From the NCBI GenBank assembly GCA_030841285.1, contig JAVECW010000106.1, forward strand, positions 1 through 34,490: DNA of 34,490 bases, written 5' to 3'. How positions within the stretch are numbered: position 1 is the first letter of the stretch; every line of letters starts with the position of its first letter. The stretch comes from Microbacteriaceae bacterium. GTDB lineage: Bacteria > Actinomycetota > Actinomycetes > Actinomycetales > Microbacteriaceae. Shown piece after piece: positions 1 through 7,622 of this stretch. A program made the position numbers and the translations under genes. A model generated the notes under the pieces. That model saw only the letters and a program-made list of their open reading frames with translations, did not search any database and was not told the DNA's origin.

Positions 1-399
1 GTCGTCATCGGAACGCGACCCATCCCGGCGAGCGCCGCGATCTTCCGGCACCCAAATCCGCCGATCCTGGCCGAGACACACGACCTGCACGCGGTGCTCG
101 ACGATCTGCGCGAGCGCGGCATCCGCCGGGCGTACGTCGAGGGCGGGCCAACGCTCGCGAGCGCGCTCGTCGCGGCCGGACTCGTTGACGAGTACCTCAT
201 CTACCTCGCGCCAACCCTGCTCGGCGGTAGCCGGCTGGCGCTCGGCGACATCGGAGTCACCACGATCGACGAGCAGCGCAGGCTCACCATCTCCTCGATC
301 GAGCAGCTCGGATCCGACCTGCTGGTCGTCGCACACCCCGCCGCACAGCCGGCGCCACAACCCGCCGCACACCCGGCCGCACGGAAAGAGGAAAGCTAA
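1..399 (+). CDS. ribD: RibD, C-terminal part (5-amino-6-(5-phosphoribosylamino)uracil reductase domain), 5'-truncated by the window
   Basis: The frame is open from base 1 to a TAA at 397-399, so the N-terminal deaminase domain lies outside the window. The visible 132 residues match the end of the RibD reductase domain. The stretch VEGGPTLASALVAAGLVDE corresponds to the NADPH/substrate-binding GGxxL motif, followed by the typical hydrophobic YLAPTLLGG. In the family the bifunctional protein deaminates and then reduces the pyrimidine intermediate of riboflavin synthesis. The last residues are an Ala/Pro/His-rich tail (AAQPAPQPAAHPAA) beyond the usual domain end, probably unstructured. The stop lies 3 bases before the ribE start, so it heads a rib operon. 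The identification rests on both the domain and the three rib genes that follow. Confidence 0.9.
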   Translation, partial: VVIGTRPIPASAAIFRHPNPPILAETHDLHAVLDDLRERGIRRAYVEGGPTLASALVAAGLVDEYLIYLAPTLLGGSRLALGDIGVTTIDEQRRLTISSIEQLGSDLLVVAHPAAQPAPQPAAHPAARKEES

Positions 400-402
400 G
401 CC

Positions 403-1029
403 ATGTTCACGGGAATCATCGAAGAGCTCGGCGAGATCACACAGGTGGAACGCACGCAGGATGCCGCCCGCATTACGGTGCGCGGACCCCTCGCCGTCAC
501 GGGCGCGCACCACGGCGACTCCATCTCGGTCAGCGGCGTGTGCCTCACGGTCGTCGACCAGACCACGGACAGCTTCACGGCCGATGTCATGGCCGAAACC
601 CTTGCCATGAGTACCCTGAACGGCGTCGAACCGGGGCGCAGGGTCAACCTGGAGCGCGCTGCGCAACTTGGTGACCGACTCGGTGGGCACATCGTGCAGG
701 GGCACATCGACGGCACCGCCAGCGTGCTCGCCATCACGGAGGGCAGCGCCTGGCGCGTCGTTCGGCTGAGCCTCGACCCCGAGCTCGCTCCCCTGGTCGC
801 CCGCAAGGGATCCATTGCGATCGACGGGATCTCGTTGACCGTGAGCGCGGTCGGCGGCGGACGGGGCGACGGCTGGTTCGAGGTGTCGCTCATCCCGGAA
901 ACACTCACAGCGACCACGCTCGGCGACCGTGTGGTCGGCGACCTGGTCAACATCGAAACAGACATCCTGGCGAGGCACGTCGAACGCATGCTCTCCCTCG
1001 CCGATCTCACCACGAGGAGCGAATCATGA
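403..1029 (+). CDS. ribE: Riboflavin synthase, alpha chain
   Basis: A 208-residue protein that dismutates two 6,7-dimethyl-8-ribityllumazine molecules into riboflavin and a pyrimidine. It starts with the diagnostic MFTGIIEELG and shows the two tandem lumazine-binding barrels of the family. The second begins near GGHIVQGHIDG (about residue 100), repeating the pattern of the first (ISVSGVCLTVV then SIAIDGISLTV). Length is normal for the family. The ATG at 403 follows a GAGGAAAG ribosome-binding site inside the end of ribD. Its TGA overlaps the ribBA start as ATGA at 1026-1029, which suggests translational coupling. Some databases call this gene ribC. Confidence 0.96.
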   Translation: MFTGIIEELGEITQVERTQDAARITVRGPLAVTGAHHGDSISVSGVCLTVVDQTTDSFTADVMAETLAMSTLNGVEPGRRVNLERAAQLGDRLGGHIVQGHIDGTASVLAITEGSAWRVVRLSLDPELAPLVARKGSIAIDGISLTVSAVGGGRGDGWFEVSLIPETLTATTLGDRVVGDLVNIETDILARHVERMLSLADLTTRSES

Positions 1030-2306
1030 GTCTCGCCGCCATCCCGGATGCCCTCGCCGAACTGCGCGCGGGCCGGCCCATCATCGTTGCGGACAACGAG
1101 AGCAGGGAGAACGAGGGCGATGTCGTCATCGCCGCCGAGCTCGCCAGCCAGGAGTGGCTCGCCTGGATGGTGCGCAACTCGTCTGGCTTCATCTGCGCGC
1201 CGATGACCAACGAAATTGCGGACCGACTCGAGCTGCCACTGATGGTCGCTGCCAATGAGGATGCCCGCGGAACCAACTACACGGTGTCCGTCGATGCGGC
1301 CGATCGGCTGAGCACCGGCATCAGCGCCTCCGACCGAGCACACACGCTGCGCGTGCTCGCGAACCTGGACTCGACGCCGGCCAGCCTGCACCGGCCAGGG
1401 CACATCCTGCCGCTGCGAGCGGTCGAGGGCGGCGTGCGTGAGCGCGACGGCCACACCGAGGCATCCGTCGATCTGCTTAAGCTCGCCGGGCTCACGCCGG
1501 TCGCCGCGATCAGTGAGATCGTGGCCGACGACGGCGAGATGATGCGGCTGCCGGGTCTCATCGAGCTCGGGGCGCGCGAGGGAATCCTGGTCGTCACGAT
1601 CGAGGCGCTGCTCGCGTACCTCAACGAGTTCCATTGCGACGAGAAGCTCAAGGCCGTCGTGCCGATCCCCGAGACGTCACGCGTGATCTTCGAGGTCGAG
1701 ACCACGGTGCCGACGGATCACGGGCCGTTCAAGCTCCGCGCATACCGCGACCGTACGACGGGCGCCGACCACGTCGCGATCGTGTCCGGCACGCCGTCTG
1801 CCAAGGGAACGCTCGTTCGCGTGCACTCCGAGTGCCTCACCGGCGAAGCCTTCGGCTCCCTCAAGTGCGAGTGCGGACCGCAGCTGGATGTCGCGCTCGA
1901 CACGATCGAGCGCGAGGGCGGGGTCGTCATCTACCTGCGTGGGCACGAGGGGCGCGGCATCGGGCTGATCAACAAGCTCCGCGCGTACAAGCTGCAGGAG
2001 GAGGGCCTCGACACGCTCGACGCCAACCTCGCCCTCGGACTCCCCGTCGACGCCCGCGATTATGGTGCGGCGACGGCGATCCTGCAGGACTTGGGCATCA
2101 CATCCGTTCGCCTGCTCACCAACAACCCGGAGAAGGTGCGCCAGCTCGAGGAGCGCGGCGTGACCGTGACCGAGCAGGTGCCTCTCGTCGTGGGCGTCGG
2201 CGCGTTCAACGAGGGCTACCTCGAGACCAAGCGCGACCGGATGGGCCACTCGATCACAGCCAACCTTGCCGAGACGGCACAAACAACGAATGGGAGTACA
2301 CGATGA
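1026..2306 (+). CDS. ribBA: Bifunctional 3,4-dihydroxy-2-butanone-4-phosphate synthase / GTP cyclohydrolase II
   Basis: A 426-residue fusion enzyme supplying both precursors of riboflavin. Residues about 1-205 are the DHBP synthase domain, with the acidic ribulose-5-phosphate/Mg site DNESRENEGD (23-32) and the conserved HxxxPL and RDGHTEA segments (126-145). Residues about 210-400 are GTP cyclohydrolase II. It has zinc ligands Cys270, Cys281 and Cys283 in HSECLTGEAFGSLKCECG, and the catalytic RGHEGRGIGL motif. Both halves look intact, unlike some RibBA proteins with a dead half. The start overlaps the ribE stop and the TGA (2304-2306) overlaps the ribH ATG (2303), so ribE, ribBA and ribH form a coupled chain. 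Confidence 0.96.
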   Translation: MSLAAIPDALAELRAGRPIIVADNESRENEGDVVIAAELASQEWLAWMVRNSSGFICAPMTNEIADRLELPLMVAANEDARGTNYTVSVDAADRLSTGISASDRAHTLRVLANLDSTPASLHRPGHILPLRAVEGGVRERDGHTEASVDLLKLAGLTPVAAISEIVADDGEMMRLPGLIELGAREGILVVTIEALLAYLNEFHCDEKLKAVVPIPETSRVIFEVETTVPTDHGPFKLRAYRDRTTGADHVAIVSGTPSAKGTLVRVHSECLTGEAFGSLKCECGPQLDVALDTIEREGGVVIYLRGHEGRGIGLINKLRAYKLQEEGLDTLDANLALGLPVDARDYGAATAILQDLGITSVRLLTNNPEKVRQLEERGVTVTEQVPLVVGVGAFNEGYLETKRDRMGHSITANLAETAQTTNGSTR

Positions 2307-2788
2307 GCGGCGCAGGAGCACCGGAATCGTTCGAGCCGGTTGACGGCGCTGGCCTGAAGGTCGTGATCGTGGCTGGAACGTGGCACGAGCAGATCACCGA
2401 TGGCCTCATCGCGGGCGCAACGAGGATGCTCGAGGAATCGGCTGCCGACTACTCCGTCGTGCGCGTTCCGGGCAGCTTCGAGCTGCCCGTCGTGAGCAAG
2501 GCCATCCTCGATGCTGGTGCGGATGCCGTGGTCGCCCTCGGCGTCATCATCCGTGGCGGCACCCCGCACTTCGACTACGTCGCCGCCGCCGCGACCGACG
2601 GTCTCACGCGCGTCGCACTCGACACGGGAAAGCCTGTCGGGTTCGGCGTGCTGACCCTGGACGACGAGCAGCAGGGCATCGACCGCGCCGGGTTGCCCGG
2701 CTCGAAGGAAGACAAGGGAGCCGAGGCCGCGCACGCCGCCATCGTGACGGCCACAGTGCTGCGCGACCTCCGCGCGCTCGCAAACTAG
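2303..2788 (+). CDS. ribH: 6,7-dimethyl-8-ribityllumazine synthase
   Basis: A 161-residue lumazine synthase that condenses the pyrimidine from RibD with the butanone phosphate from RibBA. Family signatures are present: the aromatic substrate contact in TWHEQITDGL, the VPGSFELP loop, GVIIRGGTPHFDYVA (phosphate loop and catalytic His region) and PVGFGVLTLDDEQQ. The start is the ATG at 2303, overlapping the ribBA stop. The same frame is open much further upstream, but that extension only shadows ribBA and is not translated as part of RibH. This is the last gene of the rib operon. A hairpin follows at 2807-2832. Confidence 0.96.
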   Translation: MSGAGAPESFEPVDGAGLKVVIVAGTWHEQITDGLIAGATRMLEESAADYSVVRVPGSFELPVVSKAILDAGADAVVALGVIIRGGTPHFDYVAAAATDGLTRVALDTGKPVGFGVLTLDDEQQGIDRAGLPGSKEDKGAEAAHAAIVTATVLRDLRALAN

Positions 2789-2806
2789 TTGCGCGCCCGC
2801 GATCTA

Positions 2807-2832
2807 GGTCTGGGAGCTACGGCTTCCAGACC
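2807..2832. terminator. Hairpin with UACG tetraloop between convergent ribH and the DUF2269 gene
   Basis: GGTCTGGGAGC (2807-2817) pairs with GCTTCCAGACC (2822-2832), 11 pairs with one G-T, closed by the loop TACG. C(UACG)G is a member of the very stable UNCG tetraloop class. It overlaps the stop codon (2817-2819) of the minus-strand gene. No T-run follows on either strand, so termination, possibly bidirectional, is inferred from position and stability. Confidence 0.5.
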
Positions 2833-3296
2833 ATGAGCACGACGACGGCAACGAGCAGGAGCGCGACGACCCCCGAGCCCCCCGCGATGGCGCCGTAACC
2901 CGAGCGGGTGCTCTCGTCGGTTGCGCTGGTTGCTGCGCCCGCGGCATCCGTCGTCGTGGCACCGGTCTCGAGCTGCTCGGCGGCGCGGCGCAATGCCGGA
3001 ACCACGAGGAACAGGCTGAGGCCGACGGCGATCACGTAGAGGATGATCGAGATCAGGATCCACGGCGACGTGAAGCTGAAGTTGTCCTTCGGGTCGCTCA
3101 CGCCCAGCGCGCCGAAACCGAGGACCGCGACGAGAAGCGACAGCAGGCTGAAGACATAGCTCGACTTCGCGAGCGTCGCGACCTGGGCACCGTTGCCGGC
3201 GCGGAGCGCGCGCATTGCGGTCATCGGAAGGATCGCCATCGGCCCGACGATGAAGACCGCGGCGACGATGTGCAGGACGTTGAAGAGTATTTGCAT
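2817..3296 (-). CDS. DUF2269-like integral membrane protein
   Basis: A 159-residue protein with four predicted membrane segments: about residues 5-29, 45-67, 76-100 and 136-157. The pattern FNVLHIVAAVFIVGPMA at the N-terminus, with a His in the first helix, and the AxGNGAQVATLAKSSYVF loop resemble the DUF2269 family. Its function is not established; a heme- or quinone-type role has no support here. A flexible Ala/Thr/Asp/Ser-rich loop (about 110-134) separates helices 3 and 4. It is convergent with ribH and divergent from the MHS transporter. No strong Shine-Dalgarno sequence precedes the ATG. The family assignment is from memory of the sequence type and is moderate. Confidence 0.65.
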   Translation of the reverse strand: MQILFNVLHIVAAVFIVGPMAILPMTAMRALRAGNGAQVATLAKSSYVFSLLSLLVAVLGFGALGVSDPKDNFSFTSPWILISIILYVIAVGLSLFLVVPALRRAAEQLETGATTTDAAGAATSATDESTRSGYGAIAGGSGVVALLLVAVVVLMVWKP

Positions 3297-3361
3297 GCAG
3301 CCAGCCTACTGAGCGGGGCTATCATCCCGCCGACCGAAAATGGTGACCTGCGCCCTGCGGA

Positions 3362-3376
3362 ATTGGTCATACCAAT
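3362..3376. promoter_or_regulatory. GntR/FadR-type operator overlapping the predicted -35 of the MHS transporter promoter
   Basis: A perfect inverted repeat, ATTGGT-CAT-ACCAAT. It matches the TTGGTnnnACCAA pattern bound by PdhR/LldR-class (FadR subfamily, GntR family) repressors. A plausible promoter overlaps it: TTGGTC (3364-3369), 17 bases, TATGGT (3387-3392), reading towards the transporter at 3509. The pattern is seen directly; the regulator is inferred, and no GntR gene lies in this window. Confidence 0.5.
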
Positions 3377-3508
3377 CGCAGGCGAATATGGTAAATGAAG
3401 CTGCCACAAGCGGCAATCACTTTTCCTTCACCACGCCCGTGACTCGTGACGCCATCGCGCCCTGCTCCGCGGCGCCATCTTCCCTTCCTTTCCACGGAGT
3501 ATTCCTTC

Positions 3509-4903
3509 ATGTCAGCAGCAACAATCGAGGTCATGCCTGCGCCCGCCAACACCCGCGGTCGCGTCATCCTCGCCAGCCTCATCGGCACGTCCATCGAGTT
3601 CTACGACTTCTACGTCTACGCGACAGCCGCGGTCCTCGTCTTCCCGTCGCTCTTCTTCGCGAACGCGAATCCGACCACGGCGCTTCTCGCATCCTTCGCG
3701 GTGTTCGGCGTGGCGTTCATCGCACGCCCGATCGGGTCCATCATCTTCGGGCATTTCGGTGACCGGATCGGTCGTAAGGGCACGCTCGTCGCGTCGCTGC
3801 TGACGATGGGTCTCGCAACTGTCCTGATTGGATGCCTCCCCACTGCGCTCACCGCTGGCTGGCAGTTCCTCGCACCGTTCCTGCTCGTCGTCCTGCGGTT
3901 CTGCCAGGGCCTGGGCCTCGGCGGCGAGTGGAGCGGTGCCGCACTGCTCGCGACCGAGAATGCACCGGCGGGCAAGCGCGCGATCTACGGCACGTTCCCG
4001 CAGCTCGGCGCACCGATCGGCTTCATCATCGCGAACGTGCTGTTCCTCATCCTGAGCCTGACCCTTCCCGTGAATGCGTTCGCCGCGTGGGGTTGGCGCA
4101 TCCCGTTCCTGCTGAGTGCCGTGCTCGTGATCATCGGGCTTTATGTGCGGCTCAAGCTCGTCGAGACCCCGGCATTCCAGAAGGTCGTCGCGTCCGGCGA
4201 GGTCGCCAAGCTCCCGCTCGCGCGCGTGTTCAAGACAAGCTGGCGCCCGCTCATCCTGGGCACGTTCATCATGCTCGCGACCTATGTGCTGTTCTACCTG
4301 ATGACCGCGTTCACGCTCACCTACGGCACCACGCCGGCCACGGCCCAGGCCGCGGAGGCCGCCGCCACCAAAGCCGGGAAGCCATTCGCTGCCGCATCGT
4401 TCGTGCCCGGGCTGGGCTTCACACGCAACGGGTTCCTCATCATGCTCATCATCGGTGTCGTCTTCTTCGGGATCTTCACCCTCGTCGCGGGCCCGCTCGC
4501 CGAGAAGTACGGCCGCCGCAAGACGCTGATCTGGGTGACGATCGGCATCATCGTGTTCGGCCTGCTCTTCGTGCCGCTCTTCGCGGGCGGAGTCGTCGGC
4601 ACGATGGCGCTCCTGATCGTCGGCTTCACGCTCATGGGACTGACCTTCGGACCCATGGGGGCCGAACTGCCGGAGCTGTTCCCGACGAACGTTCGGTACA
4701 CCGGATCGGCGGTCAGCTACAACCTCGCGAGCGTGCTTGGCGCGGCCGTCGCACCGACAATTGCGGTGTGGCTGTGGTCGCTGGCGCAGGGCAGCACGGT
4801 CTGGGTCGGCATCTACCTGAGCGCATCCGCCGTGATCACGCTCATCGCCCTGCTCATCAGCAAGGAGACGAAGGACGTCGAGTTCACCGACAACGTGAGC
4901 TAG
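3509..4903 (+). CDS. MHS-family MFS transporter (metabolite:H+ symporter)
   Basis: A 464-residue inner-membrane symporter with about 12 membrane helices. The MHS-type opening IGTSIEFYDFYVYATAAVLVFP (residues about 24-46), the MFS motif GHFGDRIGRKG (81-91) and its second-half counterpart LAEKYGRRKT are clear. So is LRFCQGLGLGGEWSGAALL. Relatives carry shikimate, alpha-ketoglutarate, proline/betaine or other organic acids, and the substrate cannot be read from sequence. The ATG at 3509 has GGAG at 3496-3499. An in-frame ATG at 3446 would add a hydrophilic, unconserved leader and is not chosen. An Ala/Lys-rich insertion (about 25 residues) lies between helices 7 and 8. The upstream FadR-type operator suggests control by an organic-acid-sensing repressor. 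Confidence 0.88.
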   Translation: MSAATIEVMPAPANTRGRVILASLIGTSIEFYDFYVYATAAVLVFPSLFFANANPTTALLASFAVFGVAFIARPIGSIIFGHFGDRIGRKGTLVASLLTMGLATVLIGCLPTALTAGWQFLAPFLLVVLRFCQGLGLGGEWSGAALLATENAPAGKRAIYGTFPQLGAPIGFIIANVLFLILSLTLPVNAFAAWGWRIPFLLSAVLVIIGLYVRLKLVETPAFQKVVASGEVAKLPLARVFKTSWRPLILGTFIMLATYVLFYLMTAFTLTYGTTPATAQAAEAAATKAGKPFAAASFVPGLGFTRNGFLIMLIIGVVFFGIFTLVAGPLAEKYGRRKTLIWVTIGIIVFGLLFVPLFAGGVVGTMALLIVGFTLMGLTFGPMGAELPELFPTNVRYTGSAVSYNLASVLGAAVAPTIAVWLWSLAQGSTVWVGIYLSASAVITLIALLISKETKDVEFTDNVS

Positions 4904-4915
4904 GGGTTCGCCGCT

Positions 4916-4947
4916 GGTTGAGTGGGCCCGCGGCGGCCCGCTCAACC
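4916..4947. terminator. Long hairpin between convergent genes
   Basis: GGTTGAGTGGGCC (4916-4928) pairs with GGCCCGCTCAACC (4935-4947), 13 pairs with one G-T, around a 6-base loop. It lies between the stop of the MHS transporter and the stop of the ABC permease. There is no clear T-run, so a bidirectional terminator is inferred. The GGTTGAG...CTCAACC frame resembles dispersed intergenic hairpins that I recall from related genomes. Confidence 0.55.
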
Positions 4948-4957
4948 GGCAAGCGGC

Positions 4958-5788
4958 CTAGTCGAGGAAGAGCGCGCGCAGGCGACGCGTCGTGAGGACG
5001 AGCCCGAGCACGATCATCACGAGGTAATAGAGCACGTGCCACAGCATGGCGATGCTGATGGCTCCCGTCGTGAGCCCGCGCACCAGCTCGACGCCGTGCC
5101 AGAGCGGCATGGCCTGGATGAACCACCGGATCCACTCCGGGTAGACCGTGATCGGGTAGAACGTCGCGGAGAGCAGGAACATCGGCAACATGACGAAGTT
5201 GATCCAGTCCATCTGCTGGAACGTCTTCATGTAGCTCGTGATGCCCATGCCGAAGCTCGCGAATCCGAAGGCGATGAGGAGCACCGCAGGTAACGCCAGG
5301 ATCGACCACCACGAGAGGTTGAGGCCGAGCGCCTGCATGACGATCATGAAGCCGACGGCGTACAGCGCGCCGCGGAGCAGCGCGAGCAGGATCTCGCCGA
5401 GCGCGACATCCAACGGTCCTAGCGACGTGGACAGCATGCCCTGGTACAGCTTCGCGAAATGCATCTTGAAGAACACGTTCCAGGTCGAGTCGTACACGGC
5501 CCCATTCATGGCCGCGGTCGCGAGCAGCGCCGGCGCGATGAACGCCACGTACGGGATCGCCTGGCCGGTCGAGGTCGTCACCGTACCGACGAGAGAACCG
5601 AGGCCGATCCCGAGCGAGAGCAGGTAGAAGATCGGCTCGAAGAAGCCACTGAGGATGACCATCCAGTTGGAACTGCGCGTGGCGAGCCAGCCCCGCTGCA
5701 TGACCGAGGTCGCGTTGCCGGCGTAGAGCGAGCGCATCGGCCGCAGCCGGGAGACGGATGCGACGAGCCGGGAGTCTGTGGAGATCAC
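4958..5788 (-). CDS. ABC-2 type transporter permease (second of two)
   Basis: A 276-residue membrane protein with six predicted helices and the ABC-2 fold of NodJ/DrrB-type exporters. Conserved features are the N-terminal segment SNWMVILSGFFEPIFYLLSLGIGLG, the PYVAFIAPALLATAAMN stretch, and the late motif MLPMFLLSATFYPITVYPEW followed by PLWHGVELVRG. The start is GTG at 5788, overlapping the upstream permease stop as GTGA. The open frame continues further upstream, but that part is antisense-like low-complexity sequence. It presumably pairs with the other permease and the ATPase to export a hydrophobic drug, lipid or polysaccharide. The substrate is unknown. Confidence 0.88.
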   Translation of the reverse strand: MISTDSRLVASVSRLRPMRSLYAGNATSVMQRGWLATRSSNWMVILSGFFEPIFYLLSLGIGLGSLVGTVTTSTGQAIPYVAFIAPALLATAAMNGAVYDSTWNVFFKMHFAKLYQGMLSTSLGPLDVALGEILLALLRGALYAVGFMIVMQALGLNLSWWSILALPAVLLIAFGFASFGMGITSYMKTFQQMDWINFVMLPMFLLSATFYPITVYPEWIRWFIQAMPLWHGVELVRGLTTGAISIAMLWHVLYYLVMIVLGLVLTTRRLRALFLD

Positions 5789-6603
5789 TTGTTCAGCCTC
5801 CGTGCCGCGATCCGCCTGGTCCATGCCCAGCCGACGACGAACAGCGCCGCGAGGTACAGCACGTGCACCGCGATGAGCCAGAGGGGTTCGCTCGCGCCGT
5901 ACGCGAAGACCCGCGAGAGTTCGGTGCCGTGCCAGAGGGGCGAGATCCAGCCGATCCACTGCAGGAACCACGGCATCGAACTGAGCGGGAAGAATGTGCC
6001 GGAGAACAGGAACATCGGTAGCAGCACGAAGCGCATGAGCATGGCGACCTGGCCGGAGTCCTGCTCGATCGTCGCGACGTATGCCATGACAACGGTGCCG
6101 AACGCGAGGCCGGTGAGCATGGCGACGAGAATGCTGACAACACCCCAGACGTGCGGAACCGCGCCAAAGAACAGCATGAAGACGTAGTAGATGCCGCAGG
6201 TGGCGAACAACCGCACGATGACCGAGTAAACGATGCCGTCAATGATCTGGCCGGGTGCGATCGGCGCCGCATTCATGGCATAGAACGTCGGATTCCACTT
6301 GAATCCGAGCAGCACCGGATAGGTGAACTCTTCCGCCGTCACCGTGACGGCCGCCGAACAGAGCAAGGCTGGCGCAACGAACTGCAGGTAGCTGACTCCG
6401 TTGACGGCATCCGGCCCCAGGTTCTGGCTGACGAGGCTGCCAAGTCCCACGCCCATCGCGAAGAGGTAGAGGAACGGGTTGCCGATCCCGGTGACCAGGA
6501 CCGTCTGCAGGTACGAGCGCATGACGCGGAACCGGTGTTCCGCGACGTACCAGCCGCCGAAGCGGCGCGGCTTGACGGCCCCAGTGCGTGCCTGCTCGCT
6601 CAT
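5785..6603 (-). CDS. ABC-2 type transporter permease (first of two)
   Basis: A 272-residue paralogue of the downstream permease with the same landmarks in the same order: GNPFLYLFAMGVGLGSLV, YLQFVAPALLCSAAV, LLPMFLFSGTFFPLSSMPWF and PLWHGTELSR. The two clearly arose by duplication and probably form a heterodimeric membrane channel. Its ATG (6603) overlaps the ATPase stop (6600-6602) as ATGA, and its own TGA overlaps the next GTG, so all three genes are translationally coupled. Confidence 0.88.
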   Translation of the reverse strand: MSEQARTGAVKPRRFGGWYVAEHRFRVMRSYLQTVLVTGIGNPFLYLFAMGVGLGSLVSQNLGPDAVNGVSYLQFVAPALLCSAAVTVTAEEFTYPVLLGFKWNPTFYAMNAAPIAPGQIIDGIVYSVIVRLFATCGIYYVFMLFFGAVPHVWGVVSILVAMLTGLAFGTVVMAYVATIEQDSGQVAMLMRFVLLPMFLFSGTFFPLSSMPWFLQWIGWISPLWHGTELSRVFAYGASEPLWLIAVHVLYLAALFVVGWAWTRRIAARRLNK

Positions 6604-7526
6604 TCGATCAGGCTCCGGCCGGTCAGGCGCAGGAAGACATCCTCGAGGCTCGATCGGCGAACGAGGCTCGTGATCGGGTGCAGGCCACGCTCGGTCATCC
6701 GGACGAGTTCCGCCTCGCCGTTGTCGCTGTAGACGAGGATGCGGTCCGGCAGAACGTCGACGCGCTCACCGATCCCGTCGAGCATGCCGGCAACCTCGGC
6801 GTTCTTCTCCGATCCGAAGCGCACCTCGAGCACCTCGCGCGAGGAGTATTCCCGGATGAGCGCGGCGGGTGACCCCTCGGCCATAATCGTGCCCTTGTCG
6901 ACCACCACGAGACGATCGCAGAGCTGCTCGGCCTCATCCATGTAGTGCGTGGTCAGGACGAGCGTCGTGCCCTGCTCCTTGAGCCGGAACAGGCGGTCCC
7001 ACAGGATGTGTCGTGCCTGCGGATCGAGGCCCGTCGTGGGCTCGTCGAGCAGCAGGATGCGCGGGTCGTTGATCAGGGCACGCGCGATCGTGAGGCGGCG
7101 CTTCATGCCGCCGGAGAGATCGTCGACCTTGGACTTGGCCTTGTCTTCGAGCTGCGCGAACGCGAGAAGCTCGTCTGCGCGCGCCTTCACATGGCTGAGC
7201 GGAAGGCCGAAGTAGCGGCCGTAGACGATGAGGTTGTCGCGAACGCGCAGTTCGGAATCGAGGTTGTCTGACTGCGGCACGACGCCGAGTTGCGAGCGGA
7301 TCTCTGGGCCGAACTGATTCGGATCGAGGTCGAGGACACTGAGGTCACCGCTCGTTCGCGTGGACACCGCCCCGACCATGCGCATGGTCGTCGACTTGCC
7401 AGCGCCGTTGGGGCCGAGGAGCCCGAACGACTCCCCCGGAGCTACCTCGAAGGAGATTCCGTCGACAGCGGCGAAATCCTTGTACTTCTTGACGAGGTTG
7501 GTTGCTGCTATGACAGGCGCTGGCAC
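6600..7526 (-). CDS. ABC transporter ATPase, NodI/DrrA class
   Basis: A 308-residue ATPase energising the two ABC-2 permeases encoded behind it. It has Walker A GPNGAGKST (38-46), the Q-loop region GVVPQSDNLD, signature LSGGMKRR (137-144), Walker B ILLLDEPTTGLDP and the switch His in TTHYMDEAEQ. After about residue 220 there is a C-terminal extension typical of the DrrA/NodI group. The start is GTG at 7526. A TACATT sequence lies 8 bases upstream of this GTG with no good Shine-Dalgarno, so a leaderless transcript is possible. The cluster is a drug-type exporter by homology; its actual cargo is unknown. Confidence 0.92.
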   Translation of the reverse strand: MPAPVIAATNLVKKYKDFAAVDGISFEVAPGESFGLLGPNGAGKSTTMRMVGAVSTRTSGDLSVLDLDPNQFGPEIRSQLGVVPQSDNLDSELRVRDNLIVYGRYFGLPLSHVKARADELLAFAQLEDKAKSKVDDLSGGMKRRLTIARALINDPRILLLDEPTTGLDPQARHILWDRLFRLKEQGTTLVLTTHYMDEAEQLCDRLVVVDKGTIMAEGSPAALIREYSSREVLEVRFGSEKNAEVAGMLDGIGERVDVLPDRILVYSDNGEAELVRMTERGLHPITSLVRRSSLEDVFLRLTGRSLIE

Positions 7527-7622
7527 AGTTGTCCAATGTAGTCCTGACCTGCGACATCGGCGAGGGAATCACCAAAGTCGGCGAGTACCATGGGCGGGCA
7601 GCTTCCGTCAAGAAAAGGCCCG

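Noticed and set aside
1634-2302. N-terminal extension of the RibH frame
   Set aside because: RibH normally starts at the position of the ATG at 2303, and the upstream part only shadows ribBA.
3512-4945. A 477-codon frame on minus opposite the MHS transporter
   Set aside because: Its translation is Glu/Arg/Asp-rich with no recognisable fold, while the plus strand encodes a clear 12-helix transporter.
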